64,000 nt of DNA from UBA7662 sp036787895 (GTDB lineage Bacteria; Bacteroidota; Bacteroidia; UBA7662): assembly GCA_036787895.1 (NCBI GenBank), contig DAIQOK010000001.1, forward strand, positions 310,001-374,000, written 5' to 3'. Every line of letters begins with the position of its first letter. The first letter of the stretch is position 1. Below, piece after piece: positions 1 through 7,541 of the stretch. Position numbers and translations under genes: made by a program. Below the pieces are notes generated by a model. That model worked only from the letters and a program-made list of their open reading frames with translations, was not told the origin of the DNA and made no database searches.

Positions 1-177
1 TTTCAATTGTAGCTGCTGGTCTAGACTTATCTCCTCCTCTGCCTTCAACAGCCAATCGGTGCTCGCCCAGCCCAGTCGCGCTTCCAGCCACCATGACAGC
101 AATGCTTTGACTTCTGCCGCCGTTGCAACACCAATGAGCTCCCGACTGAGCCAGCTGCGAACTTCTTTTCCATTCAT
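1..177 (-). CDS. prmC: PrmC/HemK release-factor glutamine methyltransferase, N-terminal part (cut by window edge)
   Basis: The reading frame starts at an ATG whose complement is 175-177 and runs open off the left edge, giving 59 residues. They look like the helical N-terminal substrate-binding domain of PrmC, with a tract reading LGWASTDWLLKAEEEISLD that resembles the R/W-T-D-hydrophobic signature of that domain. PrmC methylates the GGQ glutamine of release factors RF1 and RF2. The catalytic NPPY motif lies outside the window, so the call rests on the N-terminal domain and on the divergent ribD, a neighbour I recall as common in Bacteroidota. A weak -7 box (TAACTTCA) ends 4 nt before the ATG. 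A different protein with a similar helical start cannot be excluded. Confidence 0.55.
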   Translation of the reverse strand, partial: MNGKEVRSWLSRELIGVATAAEVKALLSWWLEARLGWASTDWLLKAEEEISLDQQLQLK

Positions 178-181
178 GGCG

Positions 182-189
182 TGAAGTTA
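182..189 (-). promoter_or_regulatory. weak -7 promoter box of prmC
   Basis: The minus strand reads TAACTTCA, two mismatches from the Bacteroidota -7 consensus TANNTTTG. It ends 4 nt before the prmC ATG, the same spacing seen at stronger boxes in this window. Confidence 0.35.
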
Positions 190-200
190 AGTCAAGCCCC

Positions 201-208
201 TATTTTTG
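201..208 (+). promoter_or_regulatory. -7 promoter box of ribD
   Basis: TATTTTTG matches the Bacteroidota consensus TANNTTTG exactly. It ends 4 nt before the GTG chosen as ribD start, which predicts a leaderless or nearly leaderless mRNA. No convincing TTTG -33 element is seen. Confidence 0.6.
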
Positions 209-212
209 CGAC

Positions 213-1247
213 GTGCTACTGGACGAATTATTCATGCAGCGTGCCCTTGAGCTGGCACTATTGGGACAAGGTTATGTGGCCCCCAATCCCATGGTGGGCT
301 GTGTAATCGTGCACGAAAACCGCATCATCGGCGAAGGCTGGCACCAGCAATACGGTGGCCCGCATGCAGAAGTTCATGCCATAAGCAGTGTGCAGCAAAA
401 GGAGCTTTTACCGGAATCAACCGTTTATGTGACGCTGGAACCTTGTGCCCATTACGGCAAAACACCGCCATGCTGCGATTTATTGATAGCAAATAAGGTC
501 AAACGTGTGGTGGTGGCTTGCGTCGACCCTTTTGAAGCGGTTGCAGGTCAAGGCATACAAAAAATACAGTCGGCCGGAATACAGCTCGATTTGGGCATGC
601 TCGAAAAAGAAGCTCAATTTTTGAATCGTCGTTTTTTTGCCACTGTCAGACATAAACGCCCTTATGTTTTACTCAAATGGGCACAAACCAGCGATGGTTT
701 TCTGGCGCGGGAGAATGGCGACAGCAAATGGATCAGTAACAGCCTGTCTCGCACCCTGGTGCACCAATACCGGCATGAGGAAGCAGCCATACTCGTTGGG
801 GCCGGAACGGTTGCGGCCGATGACCCTGAACTGACCACCCGCTTTTATCCCGGTAACGACCCCTTACGCCTGGTGATTGAAAAACACCAGCTGCTAGGCC
901 AAAATTACAAGCTGTTTGAAGATGGGAAAGCCACTTTGTTGTACAGCGCACTACGGCCAAATGGTGATAAAGTTCATCGCTATAATGATAATGACGACAA
1001 TTGGTTATCATATATACTTAGCAATCTTTTAGAAAGAAATATACAGTCGGTACTGGTTGAAGGCGGGGCGCAAACCTTGCAACATTTCCTGGACAAAGGT
1101 TTATGGGATGAGATTCGCTGTTTCGTTTCTCCCATGCAGTTTGGTAAAGGCCTGGCCGCACCAATTATGCCCATTGAAGTCGAATTTTCTTCCCAAAATA
1201 TCGGACAGGATAAACTACTTACAGCTTTTAATCCTGTTTTCCAATGA
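213..1247 (+). CDS. ribD: Bifunctional riboflavin deaminase/reductase RibD
   Basis: RibD carries out two early steps of riboflavin synthesis in the cytoplasm: deamination of the pyrimidine intermediate, then NADPH reduction of its ribose. The N-terminal cytidine-deaminase-like domain shows the zinc site HAE at residues 51-53 and PCAHYGKTPPC at 77-87 (Cys78 and Cys87). The C-terminal RibD_C reductase domain starts near residue 150 (PYVLLKWAQTSDG). The length of 344 residues is normal. The GTG at 213 is preferred over the ATG at 234 because homologues usually carry a short DE-x-YMQR lead-in and because a perfect -7 box ends 4 nt upstream. The stop overlaps the next ATG by 4 nt, so it heads an operon with an EamA transporter and a YigZ protein. 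Confidence 0.95.
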   Translation: MLLDELFMQRALELALLGQGYVAPNPMVGCVIVHENRIIGEGWHQQYGGPHAEVHAISSVQQKELLPESTVYVTLEPCAHYGKTPPCCDLLIANKVKRVVVACVDPFEAVAGQGIQKIQSAGIQLDLGMLEKEAQFLNRRFFATVRHKRPYVLLKWAQTSDGFLARENGDSKWISNSLSRTLVHQYRHEEAAILVGAGTVAADDPELTTRFYPGNDPLRLVIEKHQLLGQNYKLFEDGKATLLYSALRPNGDKVHRYNDNDDNWLSYILSNLLERNIQSVLVEGGAQTLQHFLDKGLWDEIRCFVSPMQFGKGLAAPIMPIEVEFSSQNIGQDKLLTAFNPVFQ

Positions 1248-2095
1248 GTTGGTTTTGGATAAGCGTGGCTTGCTCGGCAGTCAATTTTGTTTATTTCAAG
1301 GCATTCGAGCGTTGGGGCATACAAACGTTTCAGGCAGTTGCATCTAATTATGTGATTTGTGTTCTCCTCGGGCTTTGGTTACTTCCTGGCGGACAAAAAT
1401 TGAGTCTGGATACCGCCTGGCTACCCTGGGCCAGCCTGATAGGAGCCTTTTACATCTTCATTTTTTGGCTGATTGGTCGGTCAACACAAAAAGTAGGTGT
1501 TGCCCCAACGGCCATTGCTGCCAAATTATCGATGGTGATACCGGTAACCGCAGCATTTCTTTTGTATGGCGACCCATTTACGATTACAGCTTTTAGTGCC
1601 CTCCTCCTGGCTGCTGCAGCCATTGGCCTGACGGCAAATAAAAACACCAAAACACAGCCGAAGAACCGCAACTGGCAATTACCGCTGATTATATTTATCA
1701 GTGCAGGTATAGCTGACCTATTACTCAAACATACCGAAATCAGTTTTTTACAAAGCGCTGATAATGCCCTCTTTCTCATTGTGTTGTTTGGTGCAGCCGG
1801 AATTATTGGTTGGCTGGCCATTTTAGTTGGCTGGTTGCAGGGAAGTTTGAAACTTAATTTGAAAAGCCTGAGTGCCGGTATACTATTAGGCTTGACCAAT
1901 TTTTTTTCGGTCTACGGTATATTATTCGCCTTAAAATCGCTTAAAGCCAGCGTTTTGTTCCCATTGAACAACTTGGCCATCATATTGATTTCATCGGCGT
2001 TAGCAGCCCTATTGTTCCGGGAAAGGCTACAGAGACGTCAGTATTGGGGTGTATTGCTGGCCGTGCTGGCCATGGGATTGTTACTGTGGGCCTAA
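1244..2095 (+). CDS. EamA/DMT-superfamily membrane transporter
   Basis: A 283-residue, very hydrophobic protein with about ten predicted transmembrane helices arranged as two EamA-like halves, typical of the drug/metabolite transporter superfamily. The second half carries the usual pattern of a small-residue-rich helix followed by LNNLAIILISSALAALLF and a short basic loop near the C-terminus (RERLQRRQ). The ATG overlaps the ribD stop (ATGA), so translation is probably coupled. The substrate cannot be read. Linkage to ribD makes export or import of a flavin-related compound possible, but that is inference only. Confidence 0.85.
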   Translation: MSWFWISVACSAVNFVYFKAFERWGIQTFQAVASNYVICVLLGLWLLPGGQKLSLDTAWLPWASLIGAFYIFIFWLIGRSTQKVGVAPTAIAAKLSMVIPVTAAFLLYGDPFTITAFSALLLAAAAIGLTANKNTKTQPKNRNWQLPLIIFISAGIADLLLKHTEISFLQSADNALFLIVLFGAAGIIGWLAILVGWLQGSLKLNLKSLSAGILLGLTNFFSVYGILFALKSLKASVLFPLNNLAIILISSALAALLFRERLQRRQYWGVLLAVLAMGLLLWA

Positions 2096-2709
2096 GAAAA
2101 AATATACTCCTAACTCCTGCCAGCGGCGTATATAAGGACAAAGGCAGTAAGTTTTTAGCCTATGCCTGCTTGGTGAAGTCGGAAGCAGAAATTCGCGATT
2201 ATCTCGACCAACTTAAAAAGGAACATTTTGGGGCCAGGCATTGGTGTTACGCCTGGCGCATGGGTGAAAATGGTGAAAGTTACCGCGTCAACGACGATGG
2301 CGAACCCACGGGCAGTGCAGGTCGACCCATACTTGCTGCCATCGATGCCCATGGGCTTTCAGACATACTCGTCGTGGTAGTTCGTTATTTCGGTGGCACC
2401 TTATTGGGTGTAAGAGGCCTGATCAATGCTTACGGCGGTGCGGCTACCCTGGCTTTGGCAGCAGCTCAACTGGCAGTCATGCCTATCCCCAGGACATTAA
2501 CAGCAAATTTTACTTACGATAAACAGGCCGAAGTGCAAAAAGTGGTCAATGATCTCGAACTCAAACCAAAGGCGGTGTTTTACCAAAACGACACCGTTAC
2601 CATGCAATTTGAGGCTGATTTAGAGCAGATTGAGCTTTTATGGGTCAGACTGACACGTATCTTCGGCGTGGATGTAAGTGATGCAACCGAAGAAGCAACT
2701 GAAACTTAA
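2086..2709 (+). CDS. YigZ/IMPACT family protein
   Basis: The protein opens with SGVYKDKGSKFLAYACLV and contains NDDGEPTGSAGRPIL and VVVVRYFGGTLLGVRGLINAYG, the hallmark blocks of the UPF0029/IMPACT N-terminal domain. A small C-terminal domain (DUF1949-like) follows. IMPACT relatives act in translation or stress responses, but the bacterial role is not established. The start is uncertain: the frame is open further upstream inside the EamA gene, and I chose the GTG at 2086, which leaves a 10-nt overlap with that gene. It is the third gene of the ribD operon. Confidence 0.85.
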   Translation: MGLRKNILLTPASGVYKDKGSKFLAYACLVKSEAEIRDYLDQLKKEHFGARHWCYAWRMGENGESYRVNDDGEPTGSAGRPILAAIDAHGLSDILVVVVRYFGGTLLGVRGLINAYGGAATLALAAAQLAVMPIPRTLTANFTYDKQAEVQKVVNDLELKPKAVFYQNDTVTMQFEADLEQIELLWVRLTRIFGVDVSDATEEATET

Positions 2710-2787
2710 GCTTTAACAGCATTTTTTAACAAATAAGCAGGGGCTTTTCGACCCTATCCCGTATCTTCGGCGCACTAAAATCGACAA

Positions 2788-3480
2788 ATGAAACTCAAAT
2801 CAATTTTAATGGTAACCGGCTTGAGTGTATTCGCATTCACAGCTTGTAACGGACAGAAAAAAATGGACAAAAACGCGACCCTCAAAAACGAGACGGATTC
2901 AGTAAGCTACAGCCTTGGCGTAAGCATCGGTACTAACCTCAAAAATCAAGGCTTTGAAAATGTAAACTTCGGTGCCATGATGAGCGCCATGGAAGCCGTT
3001 TATGGTAAAGGTGATGTTAAAATCAGCGAAACTGATGCCAATATGTACATTCAGAACTATTTTCAGGCACTGATGAACAAAAAAACTGAGGCTGCACGTG
3101 CCGAAGGCATCAAATTCCTCGAGGAGAATGGAAAAAAAGCCGGTGTTACTACAACTGCCAGCGGCTTGCAGTACAAAGTCAACACCATGGGAACAGGTCC
3201 TAAGCCCGCGCTTACCGACCGTGTGAAAGTTCACTATACCGGTAAACTCATCGATGGAACTGTATTCGATAGCTCCGTTGAGCGTGGCGAACCAGCCGTA
3301 TTCCCATTAAATGGCGTTATTGCCGGTTGGACAGAAGCGTTGCAACTTATGCCAGTTGGCTCAAAATGGACCATCTATCTTCCAAGCGATATCGCTTATG
3401 GCGAACGTGGTGCCGGTCAGCAAATTCCACCTCACAGCACGCTGATGTTTGAGGTTGAATTGATCAGCATCGAGAAATAA
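2788..3480 (+). CDS. FKBP-type peptidyl-prolyl isomerase, lipoprotein
   Basis: A 230-residue FkpA/Mip-like isomerase that should catalyse proline cis-trans isomerisation during folding of exported proteins. A signal peptide leads to a lipobox-like FTAC with Cys20. An N-terminal helical dimerisation segment (residues about 35-120, including SYSLGVSIGTNLK) is followed by the FKBP domain with VKVHYTGKLIDGTVFDSS, IAGWTEALQLMPVGSKW and IPPHSTLMFEVELISI. The catalytic-domain aromatic residues are present. A near-match -7 box (TATCTTCG, 2762-2769) lies 18 nt before the ATG, and the gene ends at a strong terminator. Confidence 0.92.
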   Translation: MKLKSILMVTGLSVFAFTACNGQKKMDKNATLKNETDSVSYSLGVSIGTNLKNQGFENVNFGAMMSAMEAVYGKGDVKISETDANMYIQNYFQALMNKKTEAARAEGIKFLEENGKKAGVTTTASGLQYKVNTMGTGPKPALTDRVKVHYTGKLIDGTVFDSSVERGEPAVFPLNGVIAGWTEALQLMPVGSKWTIYLPSDIAYGERGAGQQIPPHSTLMFEVELISIEK

Positions 3481-3496
3481 TTGATTAAAGCCAAAA

Positions 3497-3530
3497 AAAT
3501 GCCTCGGTTTCATTTGAAACCGAGGCATTT
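3497..3530. terminator. Bidirectional intrinsic terminator
   Basis: A perfect 15-bp stem (3497-3511 with 3516-3530) with a 4-nt loop, flanked by A and T tracts on both sides. It sits between the convergent FKBP and TonB-receptor genes and can serve both. Confidence 0.9.
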
Positions 3531-3547
3531 TTATTTGGTGTATTTGC

Positions 3548-5920
3548 TTAAAATGTAATTCTGTAAAGGGCTACCGGAAACAATCCAACCTGATAGAAAG
3601 TCTGTATCTGACCTGTCTTTACATTAAACTGCTCAGCAAAGAAGTTCTGTCGGTTGGTAGCATTTTGAATATCTATCGCCCATTCTTCTGTAAAGCGCTT
3701 TTTATTTCGTTTGAAACCAATCCGCCAGTCGAGTCTGAAAAAATCGGGATAACGGTTCAGATAAGCCACACTCCAATCGTAAGTTTCATCCAGATTCGCC
3801 TGGGAAGCCGCCAAATCAATGGGTACATAACGCCGACCGCCTGTCCAACTGATTCGGCCACTCAGGGTAAATACATTTTGTTTGCTTTTGCCCACAGGCC
3901 ATTCTTTTCCTGCCAGCACATTCGTGGTATAATTACTATTGAATAAAGTATTCCGTTCTACACCATCGCTGCCCGTATAACGCGAATCAAAAAGTGAGGC
4001 GGTAGCGAGAAAATAATAGTTATTACTAAAGGTTTTTTCGATGGTTAATTCTAAACCATAGTTACTTCCGGTGCCGGAGCTTACCAAGCTGTCGGGTGCA
4101 GTAACATCTCCAAAAATTGCCCCAAAATTGGCTATTGAGATGGCCGATGGTCGTATTTCAACCGGTATGTCGCTGAGATATTGGTAATACAACTCAGCTT
4201 TCAGGCGAAGTTTTGGACTAAAACTACGGTTATAGCCTAGCACAAAATGATCACTCTTGGAGAGTTCAAGATTTTTGTTGGTTCGAACAGCCTGGCCGTT
4301 TATTGGTGTTTCAATCAGATAAATATTTAAAGGCAAAACCCGTGAGTGTCGACCGTAACCCAACTGCACAGCTTGTTTTTCGTCGATATCGTAGTTCATA
4401 CTAAATCTGGGCTCGATAGCATAAGTATTATTCAATGTCAGCCAGCTAAAATGAAAGCCTCCGGTTAAGGTAAAACGGGCATTCATTCTAAAAACATACT
4501 GGCTGTAGGCCTGAGCCAAGGCTGTTTGACCAGTGAAAGTAATATAGGAGCGCAAAACATTGACTGCGGAATCGTCGGGTACCTGCACTTCATTGTTTAA
4601 CCACAATCCCGTAAGCAGCACACCTGAACGAATGCTATGTCGACTGCTGATTTTATGATTAAGCTGACTGTGCCATTGTACCCGACCTTCGGTGATGGCC
4701 GAACTGAATTGTGGAAATCGATTTTCGGAGAAATCAAGTGAATCGACCGTGGTTCTGAATCGGCCTACATTGGTAGCCAACGTATTTTTCCAGGATGTTT
4801 TTTCCGAAAAATAGTGGTGGTAGCTTGTCCCTAACAAAGCCATATCTGAACCATTTTTTAAGTCCTGCTCACGTTCCGGATTGTTGCGGCGCTCCACTGA
4901 ATCGGTACTGGCTTTAAAATGTATATCGCTCGTACCTCCGATGCCAAATACCGACAAACTACCCTTTTTCATGGGAAAATGGAGTTTGAATGCCGCATCC
5001 TGGTACATAGGAATGCCACCCTCTACGAAATCAATTCCCAAAGCATCAAAAACTGCCAGGGTGGAATAACGATAGCTGGCGATGTAAGAGGATTGCTGCT
5101 TTTTGCTCAAAGGTCCTTCTGCATTCAACTCGAATCCATTGAAACCAATCTGACCTAAAAACTCCTGTTTCTCGTTGTTCCCCTTTCGCAGACTCATATC
5201 AAATACCCCGGCAGTAGCATTGCCATATTCTGGTGCAAAAGCACCGGATAGGAAATCGGCATTGTCGAGCAAATTGGTGTTGAGAATGGATATGGCTCCT
5301 CCCGAACTCCCGGCCCCGGAGAAATGATTGGGGCTGGGGATGTCGACGCCCTCCATTCGCCACAAAATGCCCAGCGGTGAATTACCTCGAACAATGATGT
5401 CGTTGCGCTGGTCGTTCACCGAAGTAACACCTGCAAAAGTGGAGGCCAATCGTGCCGGATCGCCGAAGGAGCCGGCATAGCGCTGGGTTTCCTCTACTGA
5501 AAAGGTGCGGGCACTTACGAGCGACAACTCATTTTTAACCCGACCATCTTCTGCTTTGTCGGCTAGTATTTTAATTTCTTTGCCGGTAATCACCTGCTCC
5601 TGCAATTCAATTTCGAGCACCAGTTCCCGCGATGAATTCAGTATTAAATTGGAAAGTACCGCAGTTTTGTAGCCGAGATAGGATGCCTGCAAATTTTGTC
5701 GTCCAATTTTTACTTTTTCCATTCTGAAATTACCGTTGGCATCGGTAGTTGTGCCATGAACAGGCTCACTATCGAGCAATACAATATTGGCGCCTGCCAG
5801 TGGATACTTTGACTGGGCATCGACAACTTTACCACGAATGGTTTGTGTGAATTCCTGTGCCTGAAGTGTACTGCTGCCTAAAAGTCCGAGCAGTAGCCAT
5901 CCGAATAGTTTGGTATGCAT
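3548..5920 (-). CDS. TonB-dependent outer-membrane receptor
   Basis: A 790-residue outer-membrane receptor. I start it at the ATG at 5920, where the signal peptide (MHTKLFGWLLLGLLGSS..QAQ) begins, and not at the upstream frame extension. After the signal peptide comes a carboxypeptidase-regulatory-like domain (IRGKVVDAQSKYPLAGANI), then a plug domain with NDIIVRGNSPLGILWRMEGV, then a beta barrel ending in the aromatic strand ALYRITF. There is no SusD partner next to it, so a ligand cannot be named. The architecture also fits receptors for siderophores, metals or peptides. The divergent spacer to the PspC gene carries two inverted repeats. Confidence 0.9.
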   Translation of the reverse strand: MHTKLFGWLLLGLLGSSTLQAQEFTQTIRGKVVDAQSKYPLAGANIVLLDSEPVHGTTTDANGNFRMEKVKIGRQNLQASYLGYKTAVLSNLILNSSRELVLEIELQEQVITGKEIKILADKAEDGRVKNELSLVSARTFSVEETQRYAGSFGDPARLASTFAGVTSVNDQRNDIIVRGNSPLGILWRMEGVDIPSPNHFSGAGSSGGAISILNTNLLDNADFLSGAFAPEYGNATAGVFDMSLRKGNNEKQEFLGQIGFNGFELNAEGPLSKKQQSSYIASYRYSTLAVFDALGIDFVEGGIPMYQDAAFKLHFPMKKGSLSVFGIGGTSDIHFKASTDSVERRNNPEREQDLKNGSDMALLGTSYHHYFSEKTSWKNTLATNVGRFRTTVDSLDFSENRFPQFSSAITEGRVQWHSQLNHKISSRHSIRSGVLLTGLWLNNEVQVPDDSAVNVLRSYITFTGQTALAQAYSQYVFRMNARFTLTGGFHFSWLTLNNTYAIEPRFSMNYDIDEKQAVQLGYGRHSRVLPLNIYLIETPINGQAVRTNKNLELSKSDHFVLGYNRSFSPKLRLKAELYYQYLSDIPVEIRPSAISIANFGAIFGDVTAPDSLVSSGTGSNYGLELTIEKTFSNNYYFLATASLFDSRYTGSDGVERNTLFNSNYTTNVLAGKEWPVGKSKQNVFTLSGRISWTGGRRYVPIDLAASQANLDETYDWSVAYLNRYPDFFRLDWRIGFKRNKKRFTEEWAIDIQNATNRQNFFAEQFNVKTGQIQTFYQVGLFPVALYRITF

Positions 5921-5977
5921 GCTTAAATTATTTTGGGCAAAGAAATAAAAGTCAGGCCGCATGCAACGATTTAGATT

Positions 5978-6022
5978 GACGAAACGTCTTTGTGACGTGA
6001 CGAATGGAAAATACCATTCGTC
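5978..6022. promoter_or_regulatory. Paired GACG inverted repeats between TonB receptor and PspC gene
   Basis: Two palindromes lie 10 nt apart: GACG-AAA-CGTC at 5978-5988, and GACGAATGG-N6-CCATTCGTC at 5999-6022, a perfect 9-bp inverted repeat. They share the half-site GACGAA and sit in the divergent promoter region, so a dimeric regulator binding site is plausible. The larger one could also form an RNA hairpin, but neither strand has a T tract after it. Confidence 0.4.
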
Positions 6023-6095
6023 CCAAAGGAATACTTTTCATCCCTGACAGTTTCAGCTACCAATTAAATTAACCAAATTTGAATAAACCCTGCTT

Positions 6096-6551
6096 ATGAA
6101 AAAGAAACTTTACAGAAGCCGTACCGACCGTGTTTTGGGCGGCGTTTGCACCGGCCTGGCCGAACATTTTAATGTTGACCCGGTATTGGTGCGTGTTATT
6201 TTTATTGCTGCTGCCCTGGGTGGTGGTTTTGGTGCCTTGGCCTACCTGATTTTCTGGATAGTTACACCTGAAGCACCCTATCCTGCCTACGAAGAAGCAG
6301 CAGCAGAGATGAAATGGACGGATCAAGGTGATGAAAAATCAAATAATCCCTCCTCAGTTGCTAACAATGCCAAACAAGGCAGCATCATTGCTGGCGCTGT
6401 TCTCATACTGTTGGGCGCCCTTTTTCTCGCTGACGAACTTTTGCCCGATTTCGATTTCGGACGCTACTGGCCATTGATTCTCATTGCCATAGGCGTTGGT
6501 TTGCTGCTTAGTGTTCGTTCGAATAAAAAAGAAGAAGATGCGCGCGGATAA
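6096..6551 (+). CDS. PspC-domain envelope protein
   Basis: The first 60 residues form a PspC domain (LYRSRTDRVLGGVCTGLAEHF, then a helix ending YLIFWIVTPEAP). A polar linker and two more membrane helices of the LiaF/DUF5668 type follow (SIIAGAVLILLGALFLADELL and WPLILIAIGVGLLL). PspC-domain proteins sit in the inner membrane and take part in envelope-stress control in several phyla. The last 14 nt overlap the start of the next gene, which encodes a related LiaF-like protein, so the two are translated together. Confidence 0.88.
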   Translation: MKKKLYRSRTDRVLGGVCTGLAEHFNVDPVLVRVIFIAAALGGGFGALAYLIFWIVTPEAPYPAYEEAAAEMKWTDQGDEKSNNPSSVANNAKQGSIIAGAVLILLGALFLADELLPDFDFGRYWPLILIAIGVGLLLSVRSNKKEEDARG

Positions 6552-7479
6552 ATTATTCTGGGGATTGCTGCTCATATTGGTGGGCAGCCTGTTTATGCTC
6601 GAAAATCTGGGCTATTTAAGTTTCAGCTTCGCCGGTATCTGGCGTTTTTGGCCGGTATTGCTTATCTACTGGGGTTTTTCGGCCTTACTCAAACCAAAAA
6701 ATGGGGCTATTCACCCGGTTTTACTGGGGATACAGGTACTTCTCCTTGTTTTAGTATTGTATTTCGTCATTCAACCCAAAGACGGCAAACGAAAACTTCA
6801 GCACTGGGGTATTGACAAATCGGAAAAACGCGCTGAAAATGAAGGTGAAATCAAGGAATATGATTTCAGTGAAGCCTTCGACTCAAGCATAAAAACAGCC
6901 ACTTTTGAACTTGAATTCGGTGCAGGTAGCGTATCTCTCGAAGCAGGCGATGATGAATTGGTAGGCGCCGTTGCCAATAGCAATTTCGGAGCCTATGCGT
7001 TTGAGTCGGAGAAAAATGACGGCACAGCGAAAGTAAGAATGGAGTACAACAACAAAAAGATAAAACTCAAAGATTCCGATGGTTTCGAAAACAAACTCGA
7101 GTTGCAATTGCATAATTCACCAATTTGGAAAATCGAAATGGATATGGGCGCCACCGACGCCAAACTGGACTTAAGCAAACTTAAAATTGCCGAACTTGAC
7201 ATCGACTGTGGCGCCGCAGATGTTGAACTTAAAATGGGCAATCCGGTGGGTGAAAAGAGCGTGATTAAAATCAATTCCGGGGTAGCCAATATCGACATCA
7301 CCCTGCCCAAAGATGTAGCCTGTGAAATTATCAGCAACAGCGCCCTGAGCAGTAGAGACTTTGAAGGTTTTGAAAAAACAGCGAGTGGCGTATACCAAAC
7401 TCCAGGTTTTAATTCTGCCAAATCCAGTTGGCTCATTTCGCTCGAAACGGGCTTGTCAAACATCAGCATTCGCCGATAA
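6538..7479 (+). CDS. LiaF/LiaI-like membrane protein with beta-helical toastrack domain
   Basis: From the ATG at 6538 the protein has two or three N-terminal membrane helices (LFWGLLLILVGSLFMLENLG and FWPVLLIYWGFSALL), then a polar segment, then a repetitive beta-rich domain. That domain has alternating hydrophobic strands, such as FELEFGAGSVSLEAGDDELV and IAELDIDCGAADVELKMG, as in the LiaF C-terminal/DUF4097 fold. In Firmicutes LiaF restrains an envelope-stress kinase; no kinase is nearby here, so only the topology is claimed. It overlaps the PspC gene and ends at its own terminator. Confidence 0.8.
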   Translation: MRADKLFWGLLLILVGSLFMLENLGYLSFSFAGIWRFWPVLLIYWGFSALLKPKNGAIHPVLLGIQVLLLVLVLYFVIQPKDGKRKLQHWGIDKSEKRAENEGEIKEYDFSEAFDSSIKTATFELEFGAGSVSLEAGDDELVGAVANSNFGAYAFESEKNDGTAKVRMEYNNKKIKLKDSDGFENKLELQLHNSPIWKIEMDMGATDAKLDLSKLKIAELDIDCGAADVELKMGNPVGEKSVIKINSGVANIDITLPKDVACEIISNSALSSRDFEGFEKTASGVYQTPGFNSAKSSWLISLETGLSNISIRR

Positions 7480-7502
7480 GTATTAGCGAAACTTTATTTT
7501 AG

Positions 7503-7533
7503 AGGTGGTCAAACAATATGGACCACCTTTTTT
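7503..7533 (+). terminator. Intrinsic terminator after the LiaF-like gene
   Basis: An 8-bp stem (7503-7510 with 7521-7528) with a 10-nt loop, followed by a T run through 7533. An ATG at 7518 lies inside the hairpin, which argues that it is not the start of the following gene. Confidence 0.8.
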
Positions 7534-7541
7534 GTTATTCT

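Noticed and set aside
7518..7541. Upstream ATG extension of the MMPL exporter
   Set aside because: The ATG lies inside the hairpin of an intrinsic terminator; ATG 7542 fits the first membrane helix.
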